From assembly GCA_945862275.1 (NCBI GenBank), contig CAMAYA010000002.1, positions 1 to 24,271 on the forward strand: 24,271 bases of DNA. Direction: 5' to 3'. Positions 14,934 through 23,267 of the stretch are shown here, in pieces; position 1 is the stretch's first letter; every line of letters begins with the position of its first letter. Position numbers and translations under genes: made by a program. The notes below the pieces were generated by a model. It was not told the DNA's origin. It searched no databases and saw nothing but the letters and a program-made list of their open reading frames with translations. The DNA is from Legionella genomosp. 1. Lineage in GTDB: Bacteria > Pseudomonadota > Gammaproteobacteria > Legionellales > Legionellaceae.

Positions 14934-17681
14934 ATGGATTTATCACGTACAACACGATTGGCTAAAGCATTCGGCATTGAGACGATGCAATACAAAAAAG
15001 CCATTGCCGATCAACAGCAGCTTGAAATTCAATCTAATCGACGTGATGCCTTTTTAAATGGGTCGCGTGAATCCGCCTTGCGCGATTTCCCCGAATTGAA
15101 ACCTGTATTTGATGTGCAAGACAGTGCGTTACGATTTTATCATGACGTTCTGATTGCAACACCAACCAGCTTAAATACGAATCATAGAAATCAATATCGT
15201 GCGCAGTGGGTAGCGCGTGAAGCATTGGATTATTTAAATAAGAACGAACCCATTCCAGCTTACACACGAGAAGGAAGACATGAAGAAGCCGGTTTAAAAG
15301 AAGAGGAATTACGCACATTGCGGCGTGAGATGACATTAAGTTATGAAGACAATGCGCGTGTAAACCCGAGCTTGCGTCAGGATGCTGATTCTCGCTACGC
15401 CCAATTTAGTGCGCTTTATTTTAATGATGAAAAAAAGGCCATTGAAACGTACCCTGAGCTTGCGCCATTGATCAATCTTAAAAAACAAGCGTCTCGTTAT
15501 TTTAAAGATTGGGTGAAACACGAGTATGTGGATTCAACCGTCAAGGATTGTTTGCATCGCGCTATTCAAGACATTGCACGCCACCTGCCTGTGCAAAATG
15601 CTGAAGAGGTGAAGGCAGACGCGTTGGCCTTACGTTCTTCATTGATTGGAACAGGATCAACAACGCCGAACACAAAAAAACAGCGTGTGTATCAGGTTAA
15701 TTTAATGCATGAGCTGATTGGTCGCAATGGCATTAAATTAGGTCTTTGGCCTTATAACCCCGATCTCATTGAGCAGACCGATCGCATCAAACGTATCGAC
15801 AACGAAATCCTCCTCGATCAATGGATGAGCGCATTTAGCACTCAACCGAAAGAGCAGGTATTACACGCATTCCCTCAGTTGGACGTGTTGTATAACAAAC
15901 GAGATGCCGCGCGCTTGTTTTATAGCGAAAAAATGGCCTCTCCCTTTGCAGAGCAAGCGGCATCCGCGTTGATCTTGCCGGACTTTGATACCCTTCTGCG
16001 GGGTGAGGCGCTACTGGCCGTGAGTGAAACAAGCATGGAGACGCATGAGCACATTATGCAATCGATCAAGCATCAACAACAGATTGAAGGAAAAGACACA
16101 AGCCTGGTTCAATCTGCTAAACCATTTGCGCACGTGATTGAAAACATTGTTCGGTTGCAAGATAGTCATTTTACAGACAAGGATGCAGCAAATGAGATTT
16201 TACATGATCCTGATAGCTGGAACCTGTTGAGTCAAACAGACATGCAGGCGCCCAGTAAAAACCCATTAACAGCGGATGAATTAACGGCCAAAATTCAGCA
16301 ATTACAGGATCAGCTTGCTACGTTAAATCAAAAAAACACCCCATCAAACCCCGTGATAACAATGCAACGAGAACACGAGTCTAATGCTGTTGATGAGCGA
16401 GGCATAGACATGACTGCTGATGAAATGATTTGGCGCGGAGAAAGTCCATCCGTTAATCCGTCGCCAAAGACTAAACGCACCACACTCCATTTGGACTCCT
16501 TGCGTTCTACAGCACCTCCGTTGCCTATTTCACATTTATTTAGCTCATCTCACCAATCGAACGTCATTAAACGTGAAGAGCCTGGACAGCAGTGGGATAT
16601 TCCAGCGATCACCGCAGGATTAAATGCGAAAAGTGAATCGTTGGCTTGTGCGCTACTAGGCGAGCCTGTTGCCCGTAGAAAAGGCCAGCTTCGATTTGGA
16701 AGCAATAAAGGCTCGTTAATTGTCACGATTGAAGGCAGCAAAGCAGGGCAATGGTTTGACCATCAAACGGGGAAGGGTGGAAATATGTTGACGTTTATTC
16801 AAACTCAAAAAACATGCAATTTCAAACAAGCACTGGATTTTTCAGGCGAATTTTTAAACATGACACCAGAATCTCGTGCTCTTGATGCCGTTGATTTAAG
16901 TGATTTAGCTCCTGATATCGATAAAGACAAGCATCGCTCCATTGAATATGCACGGAAGCTCGCCAATAAATCCAAACCATTAAAAGGCACCATTGGCGAA
17001 ACATACCTTAAAAACACACGAGGAATTGATACGCGAACATGCAGTGATTCAATACGGTTTTTACCGGCCATTAAAGAACCAGAGACGGGTGAATTTCATC
17101 CAGCCTTATTGGTCATAGCTAAAAACATTGATGGACGCGTTCAAGGTGTGCAAGCCATTTTCTTAGATAAAGAGGGCGATAAGCTCAAATGTGAAGAGCC
17201 GAAACGTTCTTATGGATTAATTAAAGGATCGCTAGTTCCGGTACACGAGGGCGGAAATTTATATGCAGTGGCAGAAGGTGCGGAAACAGCATTATCCATT
17301 GCTACCGCGCGCAAGGACATGACGGTGTTTGCATCACTTGGCAGCATTACGAATTTCAGCGCGATGGATTTTAAAACCCAAAGCAATACCTTGATCATTT
17401 TTGCCGATCATGATGAACCGGGAAACCCTTCTCACTACAAAATGAATCATGCAGCAGATGAACTCAAGCGCAAAGGATTTAATGTGTTTATTTGTACGCC
17501 GGATGAGGTGGGAAAAGATTTCAATGATCTCTTACGTGAAAAAGGGGTGGATGGGGTTAAACAACAAATGAATAACCTTGTTTTGCATGAGTCGAGTCGC
17601 ACGAGTTTAACAAAAGAGTCTGGAAACACCGGGAGAACGCGCGGAAAAAAGTTCGAGAATGAATACGAACCGGGTCTTTGA
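14934..17681 (+). CDS. Toprim-domain primase-like protein with N-terminal repeats (lvrE position)
   Basis: The 915-residue protein starts two bases after the VirD4 stop with a strong AAGGAG. The first half carries three copies of a divergent repeat, each with an aromatic-Pro-[EQ]-Leu core (FPEL near 51, YPEL near 173, FPQL near 313) followed by an AxxFY/AxRYF helix. Residues 560-640 form a small domain with WFDHQTGKGGNMLTFIQ. About 680-880 is a Toprim fold: the Glu motif EGAETALS near 780, the ADHDE motif with Asp824 and Asp826, and GKDFNDLL near 860. Similar C-terminal modules occur in conjugative relaxase/primase proteins, so priming or processing of the transferred strand is likely. There is no HUH relaxase motif in the window. 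In the Lvh operon a gene called lvrE follows lvhD4, and this may be it. Confidence 0.85.
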   Translation: MDLSRTTRLAKAFGIETMQYKKAIADQQQLEIQSNRRDAFLNGSRESALRDFPELKPVFDVQDSALRFYHDVLIATPTSLNTNHRNQYRAQWVAREALDYLNKNEPIPAYTREGRHEEAGLKEEELRTLRREMTLSYEDNARVNPSLRQDADSRYAQFSALYFNDEKKAIETYPELAPLINLKKQASRYFKDWVKHEYVDSTVKDCLHRAIQDIARHLPVQNAEEVKADALALRSSLIGTGSTTPNTKKQRVYQVNLMHELIGRNGIKLGLWPYNPDLIEQTDRIKRIDNEILLDQWMSAFSTQPKEQVLHAFPQLDVLYNKRDAARLFYSEKMASPFAEQAASALILPDFDTLLRGEALLAVSETSMETHEHIMQSIKHQQQIEGKDTSLVQSAKPFAHVIENIVRLQDSHFTDKDAANEILHDPDSWNLLSQTDMQAPSKNPLTADELTAKIQQLQDQLATLNQKNTPSNPVITMQREHESNAVDERGIDMTADEMIWRGESPSVNPSPKTKRTTLHLDSLRSTAPPLPISHLFSSSHQSNVIKREEPGQQWDIPAITAGLNAKSESLACALLGEPVARRKGQLRFGSNKGSLIVTIEGSKAGQWFDHQTGKGGNMLTFIQTQKTCNFKQALDFSGEFLNMTPESRALDAVDLSDLAPDIDKDKHRSIEYARKLANKSKPLKGTIGETYLKNTRGIDTRTCSDSIRFLPAIKEPETGEFHPALLVIAKNIDGRVQGVQAIFLDKEGDKLKCEEPKRSYGLIKGSLVPVHEGGNLYAVAEGAETALSIATARKDMTVFASLGSITNFSAMDFKTQSNTLIIFADHDEPGNPSHYKMNHAADELKRKGFNVFICTPDEVGKDFNDLLREKGVDGVKQQMNNLVLHESSRTSLTKESGNTGRTRGKKFENEYEPGL

Positions 17682-17789
17682 AGCTGCTGACTGGAACGGG
17701 ATGAATCGAGTTCTGTCATTTTGTACAAAACCAATTTTTCAAAAATCAGGTCTGTCATGGAAGCGGCCTAATCAGAACCAGGAGTTACC

Positions 17790-18776
17790 ATGGAAACATT
17801 ACTTCAGCCGCGCCGCGAATCACAAGCGCATTTTTTACGCAACGAGTCACCAGTCGGTCATGAACAAAGAGACCACTTCTTTTATCACGAACGGCTGTGT
17901 CAGTACGCTCCTTATGCTGAACAACATGACGTATACATTGATAAATGCCGTCGTTACATAACCGCGTGTATTTGGCCGCGTCTCGTGGTGATCCGAGTCA
18001 AACATGTATTGTCCGCGTTGATGCCACTACTCAATCTGGCAGACGATGGGACATGCGGCACCATATTAAGCGGCGTATCTTCTATTTTAAGCCCGTTGGG
18101 GTGGGTATTGCATGGGCTTCGGTTGCTCATCAATACACTTCAACTAGTACAAGAATCCATCCCTGGCGAAGGGGTGGATCATTCTGAAAAAACGCAGGGG
18201 TGGTATACGCGGGTTGGTACGCATGTACAGAATCATGGCGTTGCGATGGGTAATGATTTGATTTGGGTATTATCGTCCATAGCTCCGGCCACTATTCGTT
18301 TCACGTGTGCTTTTTTTGTGATTGATATCCTTTGGTTATCTGGGCGTGCTTGGCTTGAAATGGCTCGACTAAACCATTTGTTCGATTCGATTGATGCAAC
18401 AGCTGACAATATTCTGTTGGCTGAACTGACAAAGGAGTGGGTGTTTGAGCAGCGTAAATTTCTGCTTAATTTAGCCAACCTCGTGAGCCTCAGTGCCATT
18501 ACCATCACGAAGAACTTTGTGCTTCCCACCGTATTGCCGGCCTTGGCATTAAATCCCCTATTGCTCTTAACGCTCAGCCTGTTGTCATTGGCTATCACGA
18601 TTGCCAGCCACCTACTGGGCAAAGAATTAGCGCGACAAAAGCAAAGCAGTACGCGTGAAGAAACAGACAGACCCATTATTTCAGATAGAAACACAACACG
18701 ATTGAGTTTCTTTAGAAACCCAGAGCCTTTAAACGAGGAAAACTTTCGACAAACCATTAACGCGACGCGGGCATAA
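17790..18776 (+). CDS. Multi-pass membrane protein of unknown function
   Basis: The ATG at 17790 follows CCAGGAG by six bases and gives 328 residues. Hydrophilic N-terminal residues (about 1-55) are rich in His, Glu and Tyr. Hydrophobic segments follow at about 58-75, 86-115 (LSGVSSILSPLGWVLHGL), 150-175 (GNDLIWVLSSIAPATIRF), 172-190 and a long one at 240-275 (PALALNPLLLLTLSLLSLA). The tail is charged, with Arg/Asn-rich ends. I recognise no family. The 108-bp gap from the primase gene holds no clear terminator, so it may be read from the transfer operon. Possible roles are a membrane effector, an exclusion protein or an immunity partner of the next gene. The antisense 174-residue frame inside it is a shadow. 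Confidence 0.75.
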   Translation: METLLQPRRESQAHFLRNESPVGHEQRDHFFYHERLCQYAPYAEQHDVYIDKCRRYITACIWPRLVVIRVKHVLSALMPLLNLADDGTCGTILSGVSSILSPLGWVLHGLRLLINTLQLVQESIPGEGVDHSEKTQGWYTRVGTHVQNHGVAMGNDLIWVLSSIAPATIRFTCAFFVIDILWLSGRAWLEMARLNHLFDSIDATADNILLAELTKEWVFEQRKFLLNLANLVSLSAITITKNFVLPTVLPALALNPLLLLTLSLLSLAITIASHLLGKELARQKQSSTREETDRPIISDRNTTRLSFFRNPEPLNEENFRQTINATRA

Positions 18777-18787
18777 TAGGATTCAAC

Positions 18788-19567
18788 ATGACTACATCAA
18801 TCACCATTTTCATTTCAATAGCGGGCATTGCCTACTCCATCACAATGTGTGTTTACGGCGTATCTGATTATCATGCCAAATCAATCGCTTCTGTATACCA
18901 ACAAGCTTTTGATGATTTTTTTCTGCTCATTAATACCGGTGTGTCTATCGTTGCGTGGCTCCTGTTCCTGAGCACGGCAGGCACGACAACGCCGCTAGTG
19001 GCGGCATTTTTCGTGCTGGCAGAGGCTGTGTTTATTATGAAAGAATTAATCAATATAGCATTGTTCTATTGGTACGAAAGGCCAGCGATCAATCTGTTTG
19101 CAAGCCAAGAGAGCCAGCGTTATCAAGCACAAATCGCAATTGAGTTTAACGCCCATGAAGAGATGATATGGGTAAATTTGGTGTCTTCCGTATTGCTGAC
19201 AGGTATCATCGCTGGGTGGTGCCTGATACCTGACAGTCTTCTTGTAGGTGCGCTATCGCTCATTGCAATGGGTATTGTTTATTGGGAAAAATACAACGCG
19301 ATCCAACGGATCGAAACTGCAATGGAAGCGGCGTTACAAACAACAATTGGCGAAGTGGTTCCTTGGTGGGTGGAGTCGGCTGAACAAATCGATCCGCTGC
19401 CATCAAATGACGCGGAGCTTCCTCCCTATCAAAACGAAGATCATCACATACGCGCATCTGTTACAGGATCCCCAAGTCAATCGGGATTTTTCAGCAGGTG
19501 CGATGTTCAAAATCGGTCAGGACAAACAGTGAACAACAATAATTCTTACAACCATACCTATATATAG
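18788..19567 (+). CDS. Second membrane protein of unknown function, operon partner
   Basis: The 259-residue protein begins 11 bases after the preceding stop with AATAGGATTCAAC as ribosome site. A hydrophobic start (MTTSITIFISIAGIAYSI) and pairs of membrane segments at about 45-62, 65-88 and 130-175 are followed by a polar tail from about 205. The tail is rich in Pro, Asp and Ser and ends in an Asn run (NNNNSYNHTYI). No family is recognised. The close spacing and similar overall plan to its upstream neighbour suggest that they act together. The stop codon lies within a long palindrome (19545-19580). Confidence 0.75.
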   Translation: MTTSITIFISIAGIAYSITMCVYGVSDYHAKSIASVYQQAFDDFFLLINTGVSIVAWLLFLSTAGTTTPLVAAFFVLAEAVFIMKELINIALFYWYERPAINLFASQESQRYQAQIAIEFNAHEEMIWVNLVSSVLLTGIIAGWCLIPDSLLVGALSLIAMGIVYWEKYNAIQRIETAMEAALQTTIGEVVPWWVESAEQIDPLPSNDAELPPYQNEDHHIRASVTGSPSQSGFFSRCDVQNRSGQTVNNNNSYNHTYI

Positions 19568-19580
19568 ATATGGTTGTAAG
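19545..19580. terminator. Perfect 12-bp stem palindrome containing the stop codon, possible terminator
   Basis: The bases CTTACAACCATA at 19545-19556 pair perfectly with TATGGTTGTAAG at 19569-19580. The inner 12 bases can extend the pairing, with one mismatch and five more pairs. The stop codon TAG of the preceding gene lies in the inner part. No run of T follows on the plus strand, so a classical Rho-independent terminator is doubtful; it could be a bidirectional mRNA-end hairpin or a recombination or binding site. It separates the two membrane genes from the Rpn-like gene. Confidence 0.45.
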
Positions 19581-19663
19581 TTAATTTCAATGAAACTGAA
19601 TAAAAAAAGTGACCCTGCCAGTCAATTACCCTATCATAGCAACAATAAACAACAGGGCATTTC

Positions 19664-20578
19664 ATGACAAAGAAGAAAATACAAAATCCACACGACAAGC
19701 TTTTTCGTGCATCAATGCAATACCCGGAAGTAGCACGTGAGTTTTTAGAACTACATCTCCCTGAGGCGATAAAAAAAGGGCTGGATTTTGACAGCATCAT
19801 TACATGCCCTAATACATTTATCGATCAAGAATTGAACCTATTACAATCCGATGTCCTTCTAAAAGCAACAGTCTTCAATGAAGAGTCCTTCCTGTATATA
19901 TTAGCCGAGCACCAAAGCAAACCTGATCCACTAATGCCGCTGCGATTAATAAAATACATGACGAAAATTTGGGATTTTCATTGCCAACAATCTGATGCAA
20001 AAAAATCACTCCCATTGCCAGTTATCGTACCATTGGTGTTTTTTACTGGAAAAGGACAATACACTGCTGCTCGAACACTATCAGACCTTTGCGGAAACCA
20101 ATCCGAGACAATGCGAAGTATTTTGCATGCGCCCTATTCATTAATTGACGTCAACACTATACCAGAAGACAAATTAACCTCTCGCATGTGGGCAGGAACA
20201 ATGGAATTCATCATGCGAAATCGTTTTAAACAACACCTTGGCCATGAAATTCAGAAAATTGCTCACAATATAAACCACCTGTTTCTCGAAAAAAATGGCG
20301 CTCTTGTGTTAGAATTACTATCATACATTGTTGATATTGATAATGAGCATCGAAATATTCAAGAATTAATGGATATCATGCACAATCAACTATCACCTAA
20401 CGTGGAGAATGAGATCATGAGTTTAGCCGAAAAATTAAGAGATGAGGGTGCAATAAAAAATAGACTTGAAATTGCACAACGAATGATTGATGAAGGTTCT
20501 GAACCTGTTTTTATTGCTAAAGTGACCAAATTATCGATTGATCAAATCAAAGCATTGAAAAAGAAAAATGAAAAATAA
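19664..20578 (+). CDS. Rpn/YhgA-like PD-(D/E)XK nuclease (transposase-like)
   Basis: The 304-residue protein is of the Rpn family (recombination-promoting nuclease, formerly putative transposase, PF04754-type). The N-terminal motif is NPHDKLFRASM, with the family's HDxxFR. The nuclease core is Asp63 (LQSDVLL) and E-x-Q at residues 82-84 (YILAEHQS), the pattern of PD-(D/E)XK enzymes. A PLVFFTGKG motif is also typical. Rpn proteins are Ca/Mg-dependent DNA endonucleases that promote RecA-independent recombination, and some act in phage defence. The tail (about 270-304) is a helix-turn region typical of Legionella and related copies. It stands alone after the palindrome with a weak ribosome site (CAGGG), so it probably has its own promoter or is a recent arrival. 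The next gene is 19 bp downstream. Confidence 0.85.
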   Translation: MTKKKIQNPHDKLFRASMQYPEVAREFLELHLPEAIKKGLDFDSIITCPNTFIDQELNLLQSDVLLKATVFNEESFLYILAEHQSKPDPLMPLRLIKYMTKIWDFHCQQSDAKKSLPLPVIVPLVFFTGKGQYTAARTLSDLCGNQSETMRSILHAPYSLIDVNTIPEDKLTSRMWAGTMEFIMRNRFKQHLGHEIQKIAHNINHLFLEKNGALVLELLSYIVDIDNEHRNIQELMDIMHNQLSPNVENEIMSLAEKLRDEGAIKNRLEIAQRMIDEGSEPVFIAKVTKLSIDQIKALKKKNEK

Positions 20579-20597
20579 AAAAAACGGCATTTTTTAG

Positions 20598-22115
20598 ATG
20601 AACTTAATTATCCATACAGATGATTCTGCCATTACCAACAAATCAATAATCGAAAGCCATGAATGGCGGGATCCAATTTCACTAAATTTTGCTTTAACTC
20701 CTGAGACTCCGTATCCCATCAACGCACTACCCACAGTTTTACGAAAGGCCGTATCCACTTATCAACAATACGGACAACAACCTTTAGCATTAATTGCCTC
20801 CAGTGCCATTGCAAACATATCACTAGCCTGCCAATCACTAGCGAATGTTGCACGCGATCGTTATTTAGTGAGCCCCGTGTCACTTTATTTTCTCACAGCA
20901 GGTGTTTCAGGAGAGCGGAAAAGTGCTGTCGATTCAGTCTTTTCCAAGGCCTCCAGGATCTGGGAAAAGGAGATCAGAAAAGAAAGAGAACCTGACGTAA
21001 CAGCTGCACGAGCACTCCACCACGCGTGGGAGATGGAAAAAGAAGCGCTATTGACCCAGATCAAACGCGCCATGGTAGTCGGTGAGGACAGTGAATATCT
21101 AAAAGACCTGCTGGCCATGCTAGTGAAAGAAGAGCCTGAAATTCCATTACAACCCATGCTTTATTTTGAAGATGCAACGCAAGAGGCGTTGGCCGCTGAT
21201 TTGGCATCCGGTTGGCCAAGTGCCGCATTGTGGAGTGATGAAGCAGGTATCGTGTTAGGTAGCCATAGCATGCAAGGAAATCCCATGCGATTTGTCGCGT
21301 TTTTGAACCGCCTATGGGATGGGAAGGTATTCAGTGCGCATCGTAAAACGAGTGAAAATTTTACCCTTGAAGATCGCCGATTAACGTTAAACTTAATGAT
21401 GCAGCCAATGCTGTTGCAAAAATTGGCGAATCAAGTCACGGGGATCAGTCGACAAAGTGGTTTTTTAGCCCGTTGTCTAATTGCCTACCCGCAAAGTGCC
21501 ATGGGCAATCGGTTTTACAAAGATCCACCCGCATCACTAGATTTTTTAGCAGACTATGAAAAACGAATCAAGGCTTGCCTAAACCAATCACAGCAGTTAA
21601 CGCGAGCGGGCTGCCACAAACTCCCAACATTATCTTTTGATTCTGATGCAAAGCAGAAGTGGGTTATATTTTTCAACAGCGTTGAAACCGGATTAAAACC
21701 ACAAGGCCAGTGGGCTGAAATCAATGATTTCGCCAGCAAAGCCGCTGAAAATGCGGCACGACTCGCAGCCCTATTTCATTTATTTGATGGATGCAGTGGG
21801 GAAATAAGCCTAGAACACACTGAACAGGCCATTGAACTTATCCATTGGCATCTACAAGAAGCACGACGACTCCTAGCACCACCACCGATCAGCACTCAGC
21901 ATGAAGATGCTCAAAAACTCATAAAATGGATTCTATCAAAGGATCTTCAAGAAACAACCCCGCGTTCAATTCAGCAATCCAGTCCGTTGCGTATAAAAGA
22001 ACAGCGCGACAATGCCATTGCTATTTTAATCGAACACCATTGGATCCGAAAAACAATTAAAAACAAACAAACTATCATCGAAGTAAATCCAAAGGCATTT
22101 CTTGATATAAACTAA
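20598..22115 (+). CDS. DUF3987-like replicative-helicase-type ATPase
   Basis: The 505-residue protein resembles the DUF3987 family, which is found on phages, plasmids and integrative elements, often near Toprim primases. The start is APxTPYPINALPTVLR-like, then a P-loop GVSGERKS at 102-109, of degenerate form, with Arg107 where Gly would be in GxGKS. A long helical stretch follows (120-165), then a Walker B-like LWSDEAG with Asp214 and Glu215. The C-terminal third (about 420-505) is a winged-helix-like segment. The likely role is DNA unwinding or loading for element replication with the Toprim protein, inferred from the family. It lies 19 bp after the nuclease gene with no good ribosome site, so an uncertain start is possible. 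Confidence 0.75.
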   Translation: MNLIIHTDDSAITNKSIIESHEWRDPISLNFALTPETPYPINALPTVLRKAVSTYQQYGQQPLALIASSAIANISLACQSLANVARDRYLVSPVSLYFLTAGVSGERKSAVDSVFSKASRIWEKEIRKEREPDVTAARALHHAWEMEKEALLTQIKRAMVVGEDSEYLKDLLAMLVKEEPEIPLQPMLYFEDATQEALAADLASGWPSAALWSDEAGIVLGSHSMQGNPMRFVAFLNRLWDGKVFSAHRKTSENFTLEDRRLTLNLMMQPMLLQKLANQVTGISRQSGFLARCLIAYPQSAMGNRFYKDPPASLDFLADYEKRIKACLNQSQQLTRAGCHKLPTLSFDSDAKQKWVIFFNSVETGLKPQGQWAEINDFASKAAENAARLAALFHLFDGCSGEISLEHTEQAIELIHWHLQEARRLLAPPPISTQHEDAQKLIKWILSKDLQETTPRSIQQSSPLRIKEQRDNAIAILIEHHWIRKTIKNKQTIIEVNPKAFLDIN

Positions 22116-22447
22116 GATTCCCGGTCAGTACGCTACATTGCTACATCATGATCAATAAAACCTCACTTACAGGCCAATTAATAATTGAAATTGAATTTTC
22201 ATTATTATATCAGTGCAATCCACACTAAAACGCCTTATTTTTAACCATTATAAATGTAGCAAACGATTGCTACTCAAATGATACTCAACGCAACATTCAC
22301 GAAATCCCTATATGGGAGGAAAACCTCTGAAATTTACGGTCAAAAACACACTTAAAAGTCAGGTAGGGCGCATTTGGATCATGATCGTTGTCATTCGCTC
22401 AAAAAATGTCCGGAAATTAATGAGCTTAGCGGCTAGCCCCCCCCCTA

Positions 22448-22632
22448 GGGGTCCTGTGTACGAACCCCCAAAAGTGGTCGTTTCATTAAATTGAGCAACA
22501 AAACCAATCCTGATAGATTCTTTGTTGTTCTGAGTGTTCTATTTAAAAACCAACTCTGAGGCTAAAAATATCATTGCTTTTCAATAGGTTATCTCAGAAC
22601 GCCCATTTTTGGGGGTTCGTACACAGGACCCC
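22448..22632. mobile_element. 185-bp MITE-like unit with perfect 26-bp terminal inverted repeats
   Basis: Bases 22448-22473 (starting GGGGTCCTGTGTACGAACCC) and 22607-22632 are exact reverse complements over 26 bp. The similarity extends inward to about 35 bp with two mismatches. The 115-bp middle has no gene but contains a 10-bp stem (22493-22502 with 22521-22530, one GT pair). Short non-coding units with terminal inverted repeats are typical of miniature transposable elements, and a GGGG end is like Tn3-family ends. No target duplication is evident (cccta left, aaaca right). The alternative is a structured RNA or a recombination site. Confidence 0.55.
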
Positions 22633-22636
22633 AAAC

Positions 22637-22662
22637 AATGAATTAATTGGTATTAATTCATT
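22637..22662. repeat. AT-rich 26-bp palindrome
   Basis: AATGAATTAAT-TGGT-ATTAATTCATT is a perfect 11-bp dyad with a 4-base centre, four bases after the inverted-repeat unit. It could be a protein-binding dyad or part of an insertion target; no function can be assigned. Confidence 0.5.
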
Positions 22663-23028
22663 CCGTTTATGAAAGTGGCGTCAGGAAGCACGGACCGTAA
22701 GCTGGGGCCGATTAATTAAATTGAGCTCGTATTATTTAACGTTTTACTCGTATGCAATGCTGATGAATTATCCGAAGCTCTATCTGTTGCCCCATGTAAT
22801 GTAAAAATGCCGCCTATTGGAGGGCTGCTCCTCAGTAATGGGGAGTGGTTACTCGACAATAAGCTCGCCGTTGAAGGACTTGTCAATGACTGTCTTTAAA
22901 TACATAACTTTCTGCAGAGTTGATGGTGTAATTTCCTGTGTGTCTAGCATGCCCCGCCCCGCTCTTTATGACCAGTAATTATTCGAGAAAACTTATTTAA
23001 AAGCAACGCTTATCAAAGGGGGTTAATA

Positions 23029-23048
23029 CCTCGTCCTTTAGGGCGGGG
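23029..23048 (+). repeat. IS200/IS605-like end hairpin (element remnant)
   Basis: CCTCGTCC-TTTA-GGGCGGGG folds into an 8-bp stem with two GT pairs and a TTTA loop. It is preceded by TTAATA, in the style of the right ends of IS200/IS605 elements recognised by their TnpA. A matching CCCCGCCC lies upstream at about 22953-22960. No TnpA or TnpB coding region is visible nearby, so this would be a relic or a solo end. The call rests on resemblance only. Confidence 0.35.
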
Positions 23049-23121
23049 TTACCTTAGCGTAAAGATACGTGTTGGGGGAGGTTCGTTCCTCCTCCAGCAC
23101 ATAATTACTGAGGCCGTTCAG

Positions 23122-23154
23122 GCCATGCCTTATTGACTAAAAATAAGGCATGGC
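23122..23154. repeat. 13-bp-stem hairpin
   Basis: GCCATGCCTTATT pairs perfectly with AATAAGGCATGGC across a 7-base loop. A further GCCATGC-type motif follows at about 23168. There is no T-run on either side strong enough to call a terminator. It lies downstream of the minus-strand gene at 23268, so it could mark the end of that transcript. Confidence 0.5.
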
Positions 23155-23267
23155 TCACTGGTATTGAACCATGCCAAAAAACCTAGTTACACACTTTAAA
23201 ATACACTTCTGTTTATAAAAGCCTGAATCAATGCTTCAAATGAGTTGAGAGCATCGCTGCATTATGT

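Larger units (their letters stand above)
22116..23267. other. Gene-poor, palindrome-rich region with mobile-element scars
   Basis: No convincing coding frame covers this 1.15-kb stretch. Short frames at 22312-22494 and 22720-22899 have no recognisable product. The region holds a dyad GTAGCAA-ACGA-TTGCTAC at 22256-22273, the 185-bp inverted-repeat unit at 22448-22632, an AT-rich palindrome at 22637-22662, a direct repeat of ATTAAATTGAGC (22485-22496 and 22715-22726), an IS200/IS605-like hairpin at 23029-23048, a GC-rich hairpin at about 23075-23098, and a 13-bp-stem hairpin at 23122-23154. The rest shows nothing I can name. Confidence 0.6.

Noticed and set aside
17659..17961. 100-residue frame over the primase/membrane-gene junction
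   Set aside because: It overlaps both neighbours, has no ribosome site and its sequence is unremarkable.
18233..18757. 174-residue antisense frame
   Set aside because: It mirrors the membrane gene at 17790-18776, which has a good ribosome site and plausible membrane topology.
22312..22494. 60-residue frame MGGKPLKFTVK...
   Set aside because: It runs into the inverted repeat of the MITE-like unit and resembles nothing; most likely chance.
22443..22637. Claim that the 185-bp unit is definitely a Tn3-type miniature element
   Set aside because: The flanking five bases differ on the two sides, so no target duplication supports it, and beyond the GGGG the ends match no Tn3 repeat that I can recall.
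22720..22899. Short open frame with LVCNADELSEALSV
   Set aside because: No start with a ribosome site, no known motif; I looked for a TnpB remnant next to the IS605-like hairpin and did not find one.
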